DNA of 21,257 nucleotides, from NCBI GenBank assembly GCA_948919095.1, contig CAQYCU010000019.1, positions 1 to 21,257 of the forward strand, read 5' to 3'. Shown piece by piece: positions 8,048 through 14,702 of the stretch. A program made the position numbers and the translations under genes. The stretch's first letter is position 1; each line of letters starts with the position of its first letter. The notes below the pieces were generated by a model that saw only the letters and a list, made by a program, of their open reading frames with translations, had not been told where the DNA came from and made no database searches. This DNA comes from an uncultured Clostridia bacterium (GTDB taxonomy: Bacteria; Bacillota; Clostridia; TANB77; CAG-508).

Positions 8048-8874
8048 CTATAAATAAACTCTTGGAACTCTTTTACTAATTGAACAAGTAACTTCATATG
8101 GAATCGTTTGTAAATGATTTGCAATTTGTTCTATATGTTCTATATCTTTTATTATCGTTACTTTATCTCCTACTTTTATTGTATCATCAACTTTTACAAA
8201 TAACATATCCATGCAAATATTTCCAACAATATTATATGATTTATCATTTATATATACATTTCTTCCTGTGTTTTTTCTGATAATTCCATCTGCATATCCA
8301 ATAGGAACTACTGCAATTTTTTCTATCCCATTTGCCTTATAATTTCCGTGAATAGCCTACTGTTTCATTTTCTACTGTATTAATTTGTATTACTTGGCTA
8401 TATAGGCTAAACGTTGGAAGAAGCTGTAATTTAGTATTTTCCATAAGTCCATACATGTTTATTCCAAGCCACAACCATTTGTATATGGTAATTTTTCATA
8501 TAACATTGTTGCATCACTTGCGCAAATATGGACAATAGAAATTTCACTTAAATCAATGTCTTTTGTTATTTCTTCAAATTTTCTAAACTGTTTTTCTGTG
8601 TCATCTTTATTTACTGCATTATATATATGTATAAATTCCCTCTAGCTCAATATTACTATTTTTTATTGTTGCATATATTTTATTAAATTCTTCTTTGTTA
8701 TTAGTTTCAAGTCTATTCATTCCAGTATTTATTTTTATATGTACTTTTATTTTATCATTATTTTGAGTTAATAATTTTTGTAAATATTCTAAATTGCTTA
8801 TTGTAATAGTAATATTATTTTCTATGCATTTATCTATTCTTTAAATTTACTTCTATATATGTGTTTCTATACAT
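8048..8874 (-). pseudogene. alr: Decayed alanine racemase gene
   Basis: Remnant of a PLP-dependent alanine racemase, which makes D-alanine for peptidoglycan. Conceptual translation across frames gives MYRNTYIEVNLKN at the start. Then come ITITISNLEYLQKLL and KVHIKINTGMNRLET, then IVHICASDATMLY, GINMYGLMENTKLQ and TVGYS. The C-terminal part reads IAVVPIGYADGI, VGNICMDMLFVKVDD and SISKRVPRVYL before a TAG stop. A TAA interrupts after codon 14. About 75 codons that should contain the PLP-binding lysine (VKADAYGHG region) are missing there. Further one-base frameshifts lie near 8630, 8472 and 8345. The promoter and a good AAGGAAGG site remain, so decay looks recent. Total length is about 275 codons against roughly 370 normally. 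Confidence 0.88.
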
Positions 8875-8940
8875 AAAATATACCTTCCTTTTTTATTGTT
8901 ACCATAGTTTATGAATTTTTTCTTGTTTTGTTGCAACTTT

Positions 8941-8970
8941 AATATAGCACACTTTTAAAAAATTAGTCAA
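8941..8970 (-). promoter_or_regulatory. Surviving promoter of the alr remnant
   Basis: On the minus strand, TTGACT (8965-8970), an 18-nt spacer and TATATT (8941-8946) lie about 65 nt before the ATG of the dead racemase gene. The remnant is probably still transcribed. Confidence 0.6.
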
Positions 8971-9052
8971 GATAACTTAATCGCAACTGCAGAGATTACT
9001 CTTTTCCCTTCTCTTATTTACCACAAAATGTTAATTTTTCATTGTGCTTTTA

Positions 9053-9081
9053 TTGACATTATCATATTTATATGATACAAT
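9053..9081 (+). promoter_or_regulatory. Promoter of the 58-aa GC-rich gene
   Basis: A perfect TTGACA (9053-9058), a 17-nt spacer and TACAAT (9076-9081) lie about 31 nt before the start codon. The last 14 nt repeat exactly at 7943-7956. Confidence 0.8.
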
Positions 9082-9112
9082 GAATTATCTTTGTGTAAAG
9101 GAGGGGCTGATT

Positions 9113-9289
9113 ATGGCTAAGCAGCGGGATTACAGAACTACTGTCAAGTTGACCAATGTCATGACTGCGCTATCTGGCGCCAACTACGACTTTGTCTCTG
9201 ACCTTACATCTGACGAGCTTCGCAAGCTCAAGAACGAGCTCAACAGGGTAACAGCACTGGTCAAAGAGGCAAATAATCGCCGCACCTAA
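9113..9289 (+). CDS. Unrecognised 58-aa protein on GC-rich accessory unit
   Basis: I do not recognise this protein. It is 58 aa, charged and predicted largely helical (LTSDELRKLKNELNRVTALV), with a basic N-terminus (MAKQRDYRTTVK) and a basic end (NNRRT). It has no signal peptide or membrane segment. The start at 9113 is chosen because AAAGGAGGGG lies just upstream; an in-frame ATG at 9044 would overlap the promoter. Base use is unlike the neighbours: 29 of 60 bases at 9181-9240 are G or C, with GC-ending codons such as CTC, GAG, AAG and GCC. It is a monocistronic plus-strand unit among minus-strand genes, with its own consensus promoter and a strong terminator, suggesting acquisition from another source. 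Size and charge would fit a small regulator or nucleic-acid-binding protein, but nothing shows this directly. Confidence 0.75.
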   Translation: MAKQRDYRTTVKLTNVMTALSGANYDFVSDLTSDELRKLKNELNRVTALVKEANNRRT

Positions 9290-9330
9290 GAGAGGTGCAA
9301 CTGCCCCACGCAAACATGCTCAAGTGAGCA
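9282..9330 (+). other. Two hairpins in the 3' UTR of the 58-aa gene
   Basis: GCACCT/AGGTGC (9282-9298) straddles the stop codon, and TGCTCA/TGAGCA (9317-9330) follows. With the terminator at 9335-9374 they make three consecutive hairpins within about 95 nt. This is more structure than a plain terminator needs. Confidence 0.5.
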
Positions 9331-9334
9331 ATTT

Positions 9335-9374
9335 CCAAAAGGACCTATGCTTTTTCAAGCCAGGGTCCTTTTGG
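9335..9374 (+). terminator. Terminator of the 58-aa gene
   Basis: CCAAAAGGACC (9335-9345) pairs perfectly over 11 bp with 9364-9374, followed by TTTTCTT. The right arm and tail (GCCAGGGTCCTTTTGGTTTT) closely match the terminator at 14671-14702, and both are followed by CCTACTTAGG a little downstream. Confidence 0.85.
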
Positions 9375-9514
9375 TTTTCTTCCTACTTAGGATACATTTT
9401 TAGTTAAGTGCTGAAGAATTGCATTTTATTTGTGGTCGTTATACCGTCTCAGGTCTTTCCAGAAATTGCGGCAAAATCTGAAACCGCATATCCAAATACA
9501 TAGTGCAATAAAAT

Positions 9515-9539
9515 AATACACCTCTATTTGAGGTGTATT
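9515..9539 (-). terminator. Terminator of the 158-aa gene
   Basis: AATACACCTC (9515-9524) pairs perfectly over 10 bp with 9530-9539, with a 5-nt loop, directly after the stop codon of the minus-strand gene. The tail is ATTTTATTG. The 130 nt between it and the plus-strand terminator hold no recognisable feature. Confidence 0.65.
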
Positions 9540-9544
9540 GCTTA

Positions 9545-10021
9545 TTATAAATCTATATCGTCTCCAACTTCGACTTTTTCTCTTACTCGGCTTCTATTAT
9601 CTAGATATTCATATAAGATTTTAAAAGGTTTAAAATCAATATGATTAGTAAATTCGCTTCCATTACAATTAGTAACGTCTATAAAGTACATATCCTTCAT
9701 TGTTTCATATCTTTCCTTAGCCATTAATAATTGTTTACTTGATGGAATTGTAGGTACTAATGTTACACAAAATGGTATGTCAATGTCTTCTCCAAGTAGT
9801 TCTAAAAAAATCAAGTCTTTTCTATTTTTCACTACTGCTCCTGCTGCTGGCCAATGTGCACTAACTGTGCCTTGGGCTAACTCTCTTTGCTGTGAAGTTA
9901 ATGTTTCCAAAAATTCACCATATAATTCTAATGACAATTCATTGTGATTTTTTGCTACATTTTCTGCTGATAGAATTGTGCCATCTCCCATTATTCCATA
10001 AACTCTTGATAAAATACTCAT
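9545..10021 (-). CDS. Unrecognised 158-aa soluble protein
   Basis: I do not recognise a family. The start is placed at 10021 (MSILSRVYGIMGDG) because GAAAGGAA lies just upstream and the promoter at 10059-10087 sits inside the longer open frame. The protein has no signal peptide or membrane segment. It is mixed helix and strand, with a hydrophobic block (KDLIFLELLGEDIDIPFCVTLVPTIP), a single HWPAAG motif and an acidic C-terminus (VEVGDDIDL). Codon use is AT-rich like the host core genes, unlike the plus-strand gene next door. It is monocistronic, with its own promoter and terminator, inside a zone of gene remnants. It is probably a genuine expressed gene, of lineage-restricted distribution judging by its unfamiliarity. 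Confidence 0.7.
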   Translation of the reverse strand: MSILSRVYGIMGDGTILSAENVAKNHNELSLELYGEFLETLTSQQRELAQGTVSAHWPAAGAVVKNRKDLIFLELLGEDIDIPFCVTLVPTIPSSKQLLMAKERYETMKDMYFIDVTNCNGSEFTNHIDFKPFKILYEYLDNRSRVREKVEVGDDIDL

Positions 10022-10058
10022 ATATTTCCTTTCTATTCTATAATTACTTGTACATTTC

Positions 10059-10087
10059 ATTATAGCATATATAGGAAAATATTTCAA
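10059..10087 (-). promoter_or_regulatory. Promoter of the 158-aa gene
   Basis: On the minus strand, TTGAAA (10082-10087), a 17-nt spacer ending in TATGC (extended -10) and a perfect TATAAT (10059-10064) precede the chosen start by about 38 nt. This also argues against the longer upstream start. Confidence 0.8.
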
Positions 10088-10245
10088 GTTGTTTTTCCAT
10101 TTAATTACAATAATTATGTAAAGCGCACTTAAAACTAAATAATTATATAAGTTTTTTATAAATTATCATGCATTAAAACAATTATAGTTAGTATAAATTC
10201 ATCTGCTTCTTCTTTATTTATAAGCATTGCATTATTTAATAATAA

Positions 10246-10389
10246 AAGAAAGATGAAAGTGGAAATATTTTACTACAAAGAAGGCAAGGAACAAATCTTT
10301 GGTGTGGACTTCTTGTACTTCCTGCTGGCTATGTTGATGAAGGTGAAAATGTATATGAAGCAGCAGTCAAAGAAGCAAAAGAGGCTTAA
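10246..10389 (+). pseudogene. Truncated Nudix hydrolase remnant
   Basis: A 47-codon plus-strand frame encodes GNILLQRRQGTNLWCG, then LPAGYVDEGENVYEAAVKEA, then KEA and a stop. This is the Nudix fold's first strands and the Nudix box (G-x5-E-x7-REUXEE-like) cut off inside the catalytic helix, before the final EE residues that bind the metal. An in-frame TAA at 10243-10245 and the absence of any start codon or ribosome binding site show that the 5' end is also missing. Sequence after the break is a terminator hairpin shared with the gene on the other strand. Living relatives are ADP-ribose or NADH pyrophosphatase-like enzymes. Confidence 0.75.
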
Positions 10390-10400
10390 AAGCCTCTTTT
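10377..10400 (-). terminator. Bidirectional terminator after HAD gene
   Basis: AAAAGAGGCT and its complement form a 10-bp stem with a 4-nt loop, with T runs on both strands. On the minus strand it touches the stop codon of the HAD phosphatase gene. It also forms the truncated end of the Nudix remnant. Confidence 0.75.
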
Positions 10401-10999
10401 TATATATATTGTTCTAATTCTTTTTTCAATTTATCTAATACTGTAAATCGTATCCCATGTATGCCAAAATTATTGGCTACTTCCACATTACATTTTTTAT
10501 CATCAATAAATATTGTTTCTTCTGGAATTAGTTTATATTTTTCTAATAATGTTTTATAATTATTTTCATTTGGCTTTGTTGTTCCTATTTCAAAAGAGTA
10601 AACTCCACCTTTTATATAGTTAAAAAAATTAAATTGCTTATTATGATTGTGACTTTCTATACTTGAATCAGATAAGATATAAATATTATATCCTCTATCA
10701 TTTAGTTCCTTTAAATACTTAGCCGTATCTTTTATTTCAAATAGTATATATTTAAAGTCAATGTTGTTAAATATTTCATTTATTTTATTTATATGCTCTA
10801 GATATCTTTGTATTAATCTTTGCTTTGTTTCTAAGATACTATATTTTGAAGAATTATATTCATCCCATTCTTCACCATAAAATATTATCTTTGTAAATAA
10901 TTTAATTTCTTCTTTACTATATCCTATATGTTCTAGGTACCTTTCAGGTTTATATTCAATTAGCACTCCTCCTAAATCAAATACTATGTTTTTTATCAT
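10400..10999 (-). CDS. HAD-superfamily hydrolase, YihX-like
   Basis: HAD subfamily IA hydrolase of 199 aa, the size of YihX-type sugar-phosphate phosphatases. Motif I is FDLGGVLIEYKPERYL, where the second Asp of DxD is Gly as in many variant-3 members. Motif II is YILSDSS. The motif III lysine is in GTTKPNENNY, and motif IV is IFIDDKKCNVEVANNFG. A helical cap spans about residues 15-95. The substrate cannot be told from sequence; sugar or nucleotide phosphates are typical. The start ATG has AAGGGTGG upstream. It lies 24 nt downstream of the tRNA-Thr gene with no separate promoter evident, so it may be co-transcribed with the tRNA. Confidence 0.82.
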   Translation of the reverse strand: MIKNIVFDLGGVLIEYKPERYLEHIGYSKEEIKLFTKIIFYGEEWDEYNSSKYSILETKQRLIQRYLEHINKINEIFNNIDFKYILFEIKDTAKYLKELNDRGYNIYILSDSSIESHNHNKQFNFFNYIKGGVYSFEIGTTKPNENNYKTLLEKYKLIPEETIFIDDKKCNVEVANNFGIHGIRFTVLDKLKKELEQYI

Positions 11000-11023
11000 T
11001 AAATACCACCCTTAATATATTAA

Positions 11024-11099
11024 TGGAGCTACCAGGGAGAATCGAACTCCCGACCTACGCATTACGAGGGCGTTGCTCTACCAACTGAGCTATGGTAGC
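11024..11099 (-). tRNA. tRNA-Thr (anticodon CGT)
   Basis: The 76-nt minus-strand gene folds as a full cloverleaf. The 7-bp acceptor is GCTACCA/TGGTAGC, the D arm is GCTCAGTTGGTAGAGC and the T arm is GGGAG-TTCGATT-CTCCC. CCA is encoded (11024-11026), and the discriminator is T. The anticodon loop CTCGTAA gives anticodon CGT, reading ACG threonine codons. The anticodon stem ACGCC/TGCGT has one C-T mismatch next to the loop. In this AT-rich genome ACG is expected to be a rare codon, so this is probably a minor isoacceptor. Confidence 0.95.
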
Positions 11100-11110
11100 A
11101 CATTATAATT

Positions 11111-11139
11111 ATAATATAATTTAAAAGTAAAAAAGTCAA
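11111..11139 (-). promoter_or_regulatory. Promoter of tRNA-Thr
   Basis: On the minus strand, TTGACT (11134-11139), a 17-nt spacer and TATTAT (11111-11116) lie about 11 nt before the tRNA 5' end. The -35 element overlaps the TGA stop codon of tcdA, so the two units are packed end to end. Confidence 0.65.
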
Positions 11140-11834
11140 CTGTTTATTATATCTTTTATAACTTCTCCTGCGACAATTAAGCCCATAACACTTGGAACAA
11201 ATGCTATGCTTCCTAATGTATTATTTTGATCTTCGTCTTGTATTAATTTTACTGGAGTTTCTTTTGAATATACTACCTTGTGCTTTTTGATACCTCTAAT
11301 CTTTAGTTCTTTTCTTAGAATTCTACATACTGGACATACTGACGTTTCATGTATATCAGAAACTTCAAACATTGTTGGGTCTAGTTTATTTCCAGCACTT
11401 GTAGCAGATATAATGTTAATTCCTAAGCTATATGCCTTTTCAATTACTTTTAACTTAGATGACATTGTATCAATAGCATCAACAGCATATGTAAAGCTTT
11501 CATCTAATAGATTTTCTTCTCCACCTTTAATATCATCAGGTTCATAAATTTCTACTTTTGCTTGTGGGTTAATATCTAATATTCTTTCCTTCATAACATC
11601 TACTTTTCTTTTTCCAAGGGTAGAATGTAATGCCATTATTTGTCTGTTAATATTTGTTATATCTACATTATCAACATCAATTAACACTAAATGCCCTACT
11701 CCTGCTCTAGCTAAAGCTTCAACTGTATATGAGCCAACTCCTCCAATTCCATATACTACCACTTTAGATTTTTTTATTTTTTCAACTCCTGCTTTTCCAA
11801 TTAGTAACTCTGTTCTTGAAAATTGATTTTTCAT
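11136..11834 (-). CDS. tcdA: tRNA threonylcarbamoyladenosine dehydratase
   Basis: E1-like ThiF/MoeB-family enzyme of the TcdA (CsdL, YgdL, YrvM) type, which cyclises the t6A base at position 37 of ANN-decoding tRNAs to ct6A using ATP. The 232-aa protein opens with the typical FSRTELLIGKAGVEKIK. The adenylate-binding GIGGVGSYTVEALARAGVG follows, then IDVDNVDITNINRQ with the catalytic arginine region. AIDTMSSK and VSDIHETSVCPVCRILRKEL come later. The CPVC pair is notable: family members usually keep one cysteine there. The protein is slightly shorter than the usual 250-270 aa, lost mainly at the C-terminus. It lies downstream of mnmA and upstream of tRNA-Thr, a substrate class of this enzyme. 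The ribosome binding site (GTGAG) is weak. Confidence 0.9.
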   Translation of the reverse strand: MKNQFSRTELLIGKAGVEKIKKSKVVVYGIGGVGSYTVEALARAGVGHLVLIDVDNVDITNINRQIMALHSTLGKRKVDVMKERILDINPQAKVEIYEPDDIKGGEENLLDESFTYAVDAIDTMSSKLKVIEKAYSLGINIISATSAGNKLDPTMFEVSDIHETSVCPVCRILRKELKIRGIKKHKVVYSKETPVKLIQDEDQNNTLGSIAFVPSVMGLIVAGEVIKDIINS

Positions 11835-11931
11835 TATTACTCACTTTCACTATATTTCTTTTCATTTATTAACAATAATTTTTCTTATAAATCCTAGATG
11901 ATAATTGTATTGTACTTCGCTTATCATCATT

Positions 11932-13044
11932 TTACTTTATAATCTTTCCCCCACCTAAAACAATATCATCAATATAAAATACTGCTGATTGTCCTGGGGT
12001 TATGCGTGCTTGTGGTTCTTCAAAAGTTATTTTTATAATATAATCCTTTTCGTTCGAAGTATCATGTAAATTATTTCTTTCAATTACTTCTCTCTCTAAT
12101 TTACTAATATTTATTTTTTCAATTACTGCCTTTGCTTCTCTGCTTGAATATCTTGTTTTTACATTTACTTTAATTGGGCTATCAATATCATCAACTAATA
12201 ATAAATTTACATCTTTTACAAATACTTCGTTTTTGTAAATCTCACTTTCTTCTCCAACAATTACTTCGTTTCTTTCTTTATTAAATCCAATAACAAATAA
12301 AGGAACTTTATATGATATTCCTAAACCTTTTCTTTGTCCTACCGTATAATTATAAAGTCCATTATGCTTTCCTAACACTTCTCCATTAGTATTTATAATA
12401 TTTCCAATCTTTGGCTTTAGGCTGGAATTTTGTTCTAAAAACTTTTTATAATTTCCATCTGGAATAAAACATATATCTTCACTATCTGGCTTGTTTGCAA
12501 CTTTTAAATTATGCTCTTTTGCAATATTTCTAATTTCATCTTTACTTTCAAATTGCCCAAGTGGAAATATAATTTTGGGAAGTAATTCTTTTGGAATGCT
12601 ATATAGTACATAGCTTTGGTCTTTTGATATATTGTTTGCTTTTTTTAAAACATGTCTTCCATATTTATCACTATACTCTATTTTTGCATAATGTCCTGTG
12701 GCTATATAATCAATTCCAAGTGCTTTTGCTTTATTATACATTGCTCCAAATTTTAAATATTTGTTGCATTCTATACATGGATTTGGAGTATTGCATTTAC
12801 TATATTCTTCAATGAAATCATTTATAACATTTTCCTTGAATTCATTTCTATAATCAATTATACAATGTTCTATTCCTATGTTTCTACAAACATTTTTTGC
12901 ATCTAAGTCTGAATTTAAATTACAGCAACCACCTTCAAATAATTGCATTGTAACACCATATACTTCATACCCTTCTTCCTTTAATAAAATAGCTGAAACA
13001 GAGCTATCTACGCCTCCACTCATTCCTAATAATACTTTTTCCAT
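11932..13044 (-). CDS. mnmA: tRNA-specific 2-thiouridylase MnmA
   Basis: Cytoplasmic ATP-dependent enzyme that thiolates U34 of tRNA-Lys, -Glu and -Gln using sulfur relayed from a cysteine desulfurase. The 370-aa length is standard. The PP-loop SGGVDSS is at 9-15. The catalytic cysteine is C93 in NPCIECNKYLKFG, and the persulfide-accepting one is C192 in SEDICFIPDG. ATGHYAKI, KDQSYVLYSI, GQRKGLGI and the C-terminal beta-barrel ending in QARITPGQSAVFY are also present. The start has GAGAGGA upstream. It follows the DtxR-like regulator by 47 nt, so the regulator and mnmA probably share a transcript; in many Clostridia an Rrf2-type regulator and iscS/iscU occupy this place. A 97-nt gap to tcdA contains only a weak 8-bp inverted repeat. 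Confidence 0.96.
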   Translation of the reverse strand: MEKVLLGMSGGVDSSVSAILLKEEGYEVYGVTMQLFEGGCCNLNSDLDAKNVCRNIGIEHCIIDYRNEFKENVINDFIEEYSKCNTPNPCIECNKYLKFGAMYNKAKALGIDYIATGHYAKIEYSDKYGRHVLKKANNISKDQSYVLYSIPKELLPKIIFPLGQFESKDEIRNIAKEHNLKVANKPDSEDICFIPDGNYKKFLEQNSSLKPKIGNIINTNGEVLGKHNGLYNYTVGQRKGLGISYKVPLFVIGFNKERNEVIVGEESEIYKNEVFVKDVNLLLVDDIDSPIKVNVKTRYSSREAKAVIEKINISKLEREVIERNNLHDTSNEKDYIIKITFEEPQARITPGQSAVFYIDDIVLGGGKIIK

Positions 13045-13091
13045 TTATATTCCTCTCGCCTTATTCAAATTAGCAAATATACTACTATATT

Positions 13092-13535
13092 TTAATTTCC
13101 TCTCCTAGCACACTTAATACATTTTTCCTTATTAATATCATATCCGCATTCTAAACTATAAAGTCCGAGTGTTTTATGCGTGTATATCGCAAGTTTGTTA
13201 ATACTATCATCACTTAAAATTGTTTTTATATTTTTTGCTTCTTCTTCTACATTTTCTTTTTTTGCTCCAATAATATCAGTTAAAAATAATTTTACAATAT
13301 CATATGCCTCAATTATCTTTATTGCTTCTTTTTCGCCTTGTTCTGTTAGTTCAATCTGTTTATATGGTTCATAGTTAATTAGTCCTGCATCTTTTAAAGA
13401 CTTAATCCCACTATTAACGCTTGCTTTTGTAATGTTAAGTTTATTTGCAATTTCTGTTACTTTTATTTCATTTTCAGTGTTTTTTAATATATAAATTATT
13501 TTCAAATATTCTTCTTGACTATTTGTAAGTTTCAT
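13092..13535 (-). CDS. DtxR/MntR-family regulator with C-terminal cysteine cluster
   Basis: Winged-helix regulator of 147 aa with the DtxR/MntR layout: LTNSQEEYLKIIYIL helix 1, VTEIANKLNITKASVNSGIK recognition helix, wing to about residue 65, then a helical dimerisation half. Matched by eye to B. subtilis MntR, the metal ligands appear lost: D8-E11 become E9-K12, H77 becomes Y78, and E99/E102/H103 become K101/K104/T105. Instead all three cysteines sit at the C-terminus as C130-X8-C139-X2-C142. This suggests zinc, Fe-S or redox sensing rather than manganese sensing, which is inference. The start at 13535 is chosen for AGAGGA upstream; an earlier in-frame ATG is less supported. It has its own strong promoter and precedes mnmA. 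Confidence 0.8.
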   Translation of the reverse strand: MKLTNSQEEYLKIIYILKNTENEIKVTEIANKLNITKASVNSGIKSLKDAGLINYEPYKQIELTEQGEKEAIKIIEAYDIVKLFLTDIIGAKKENVEEEAKNIKTILSDDSINKLAIYTHKTLGLYSLECGYDINKEKCIKCARRGN

Positions 13536-13621
13536 AAATTTTCCTCTTTTATTTTTATTAGTAATAACCAATCATTCTGTTTTGTTCTAATATATCTACG
13601 TTATTGTACTATAACACTATA

Positions 13622-13650
13622 ATTATAAGTTTTTTTCGAGTTTTTGTCAA
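13622..13650 (-). promoter_or_regulatory. Promoter of the DtxR-like gene and mnmA
   Basis: On the minus strand, a perfect TTGACA (13645-13650) and a perfect TATAAT (13622-13627) are 17 nt apart, 87 nt before the regulator start codon. The leader region may hold an autoregulatory operator, but no convincing dyad is visible. Confidence 0.8.
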
Positions 13651-13707
13651 TTATTTACATAAATAAAATTGTATAATGACTTGTTCTAACAAAATTTTAC
13701 AAAAAGC

Positions 13708-13736
13708 TTGCGTTCGCTTACAATTTATGGTATAAT
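13708..13736 (+). promoter_or_regulatory. Promoter of the GC-rich membrane protein gene
   Basis: TTGCGT (13708-13713), a 17-nt spacer ending in TGG and a perfect TATAAT (13731-13736) diverge from the regulator promoter. The predicted 5' UTR is about 90 nt. Confidence 0.75.
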
Positions 13737-13774
13737 AAATAATGGCTTTGCGTTTATTCGCAATTCCGCAGTAA

Positions 13775-13798
13775 ACTAGCTCATTTTTTTGAGTTAGT
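13775..13798 (+). other. 5' UTR hairpin before the membrane protein gene
   Basis: ACTAGCTCA (13775-13783) pairs with TGAGTTAGT (13790-13798), 9 bp with one G-T pair, in the leader about 20 nt before the AAGGAGG. It is followed by A rather than T, so it is not a terminator. It could stabilise the mRNA or modulate ribosome access. Confidence 0.4.
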
Positions 13799-13834
13799 AA
13801 AAAAACACACATACATCAAGGAGGAACACGTATC

Positions 13835-14578
13835 ATGAAACTGTTCAAAAAGAGTACTGTCCCTGAGGAGAAAAAGCTTTTCTTGAAAAACATTCGGAAT
13901 GATCCTAAGAAACCTTTGGGGGTCATTTTGACCTCTCTCCTCGTCATCCTGCCGTTTTGCATCTGCCTGCTTGGCGCCTTTCTCTTTTCCTTAAACTACA
14001 TCCGCAATGACGCGTACAAGTACAACGACGACACCTATGAAACTATCGAAGAGGTGCTCTGCGGTGTAAAGGTCTCTCAGTCTGACGGCACAGTGAAACT
14101 GGAATCCAAGAAAATCACTCTGTCCGATGGTTCGGTGAAAGAAATTATGCCATGCCTTGTTAAAGGTGAAGGACTTGACGACAGGGAGCTTCGGCAATAC
14201 TTGGACGAATACGGTGGCACGTACGAAACCAGCTATGAGAACGGACAAACCCAAGTCATATGTTCCATCAAAGACGGCTACTTTGATGCCGTGGTTACTG
14301 TATGGCTCGACGAAAATGATGATATTACTCAAATATCCCGCAATTACAATTCTCTTGGAGCCTACACAGAAGACCTCATCAGGCAAGTCTGCCTTGCAAC
14401 TCTTGGCACTGCCTTAGCTGTATTCTTTGTGGTGGAAGGTCTGATTTTCGGCGGTCTTGCTGCGTATGGTAAGTTGTACAACTGGCAAGATAAAAGAAAA
14501 AAGAAAAAGGAGTCTACTCCCCATTCCAAGGAAGAAGTAAATCCCGCATCTTATCTGGGAACAGCTGCTGCTGAGTAA
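13835..14578 (+). CDS. Unrecognised two-helix membrane protein on GC-rich unit
   Basis: I do not recognise a family. The 247-aa protein has a basic cytoplasmic N-terminus (MKLFKKS), a first transmembrane helix at about 28-52 and an extracytoplasmic domain of about 130 residues with repeated acidic, beta-rich segments. A second helix lies at about 185-210. A lysine-rich cytoplasmic tail (QDKRKKKKES) ends in GTAAAE. The start has AAGGAGG ten bases upstream. Base composition is foreign: 33 of 60 bases at 13921-13980 are G or C, against 18 of 60 at 12541-12600 in mnmA. It is a monocistronic plus-strand unit with its own promoter and a very strong terminator, built like the 58-aa gene unit. A sensory or envelope-stress role would fit the topology but is speculation. 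Confidence 0.8.
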   Translation: MKLFKKSTVPEEKKLFLKNIRNDPKKPLGVILTSLLVILPFCICLLGAFLFSLNYIRNDAYKYNDDTYETIEEVLCGVKVSQSDGTVKLESKKITLSDGSVKEIMPCLVKGEGLDDRELRQYLDEYGGTYETSYENGQTQVICSIKDGYFDAVVTVWLDENDDITQISRNYNSLGAYTEDLIRQVCLATLGTALAVFFVVEGLIFGGLAAYGKLYNWQDKRKKKKESTPHSKEEVNPASYLGTAAAE

Positions 14579-14670
14579 AAGCAAATTACACAAAGTCCCT
14601 TAGCATTCATACAATTTTGCATATTTAAAGCAGTTTATCAGAACACGAATTTCTATTCATAATGTATGAC

Positions 14671-14702
14671 AAAAGAGCCCTGGCATATGCCAGGGCTCTT
14701 TT
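14671..14702 (+). terminator. Perfect-palindrome terminator of the membrane protein gene
   Basis: A 32-nt perfect palindrome (each half is AAAAGAGCCCTGGCAT or its complement) is followed by TTGGTTTTGCTT. It works in both directions and separates this gene from the convergent cell-wall hydrolase. Its right arm and tail resemble those of the terminator at 9335-9374. Confidence 0.9.

Noticed and set aside
7862..10399. Insertion sequence or prophage island behind the decay zone
   Set aside because: No transposase, integrase, terminal inverted repeats or target duplications were seen. The pieces are single gene remnants and isolated units.
11024..11099. tRNA-Thr as a pseudogene because of the C-T mismatch in the anticodon stem
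   Set aside because: All other arms are perfect, CCA is encoded, the loop has T33 and purines after the anticodon, and a promoter is present. One mismatch next to the loop is tolerable.
11835..11931. Terminator or riboswitch between mnmA and tcdA
   Set aside because: Only an 8-bp GATGATAA/TTATCATC pairing with a 16-nt loop is visible, with no T run and no recognisable riboswitch core.
13582..13689. 9-bp direct repeat TTGTTCTAA at 13582 and 13681, flanking the divergent promoters
   Set aside because: It was considered as an operator pair or insertion-site duplication. In DNA this AT-rich, a 9-bp match within 100 bp is not unusual, and neither copy is a dyad.
13991..14386. Minus-strand 131-aa frame opposite the 247-aa gene
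   Set aside because: The plus-strand gene has a consensus promoter, AAGGAGG site, membrane topology and terminator. The minus frame has none of these.
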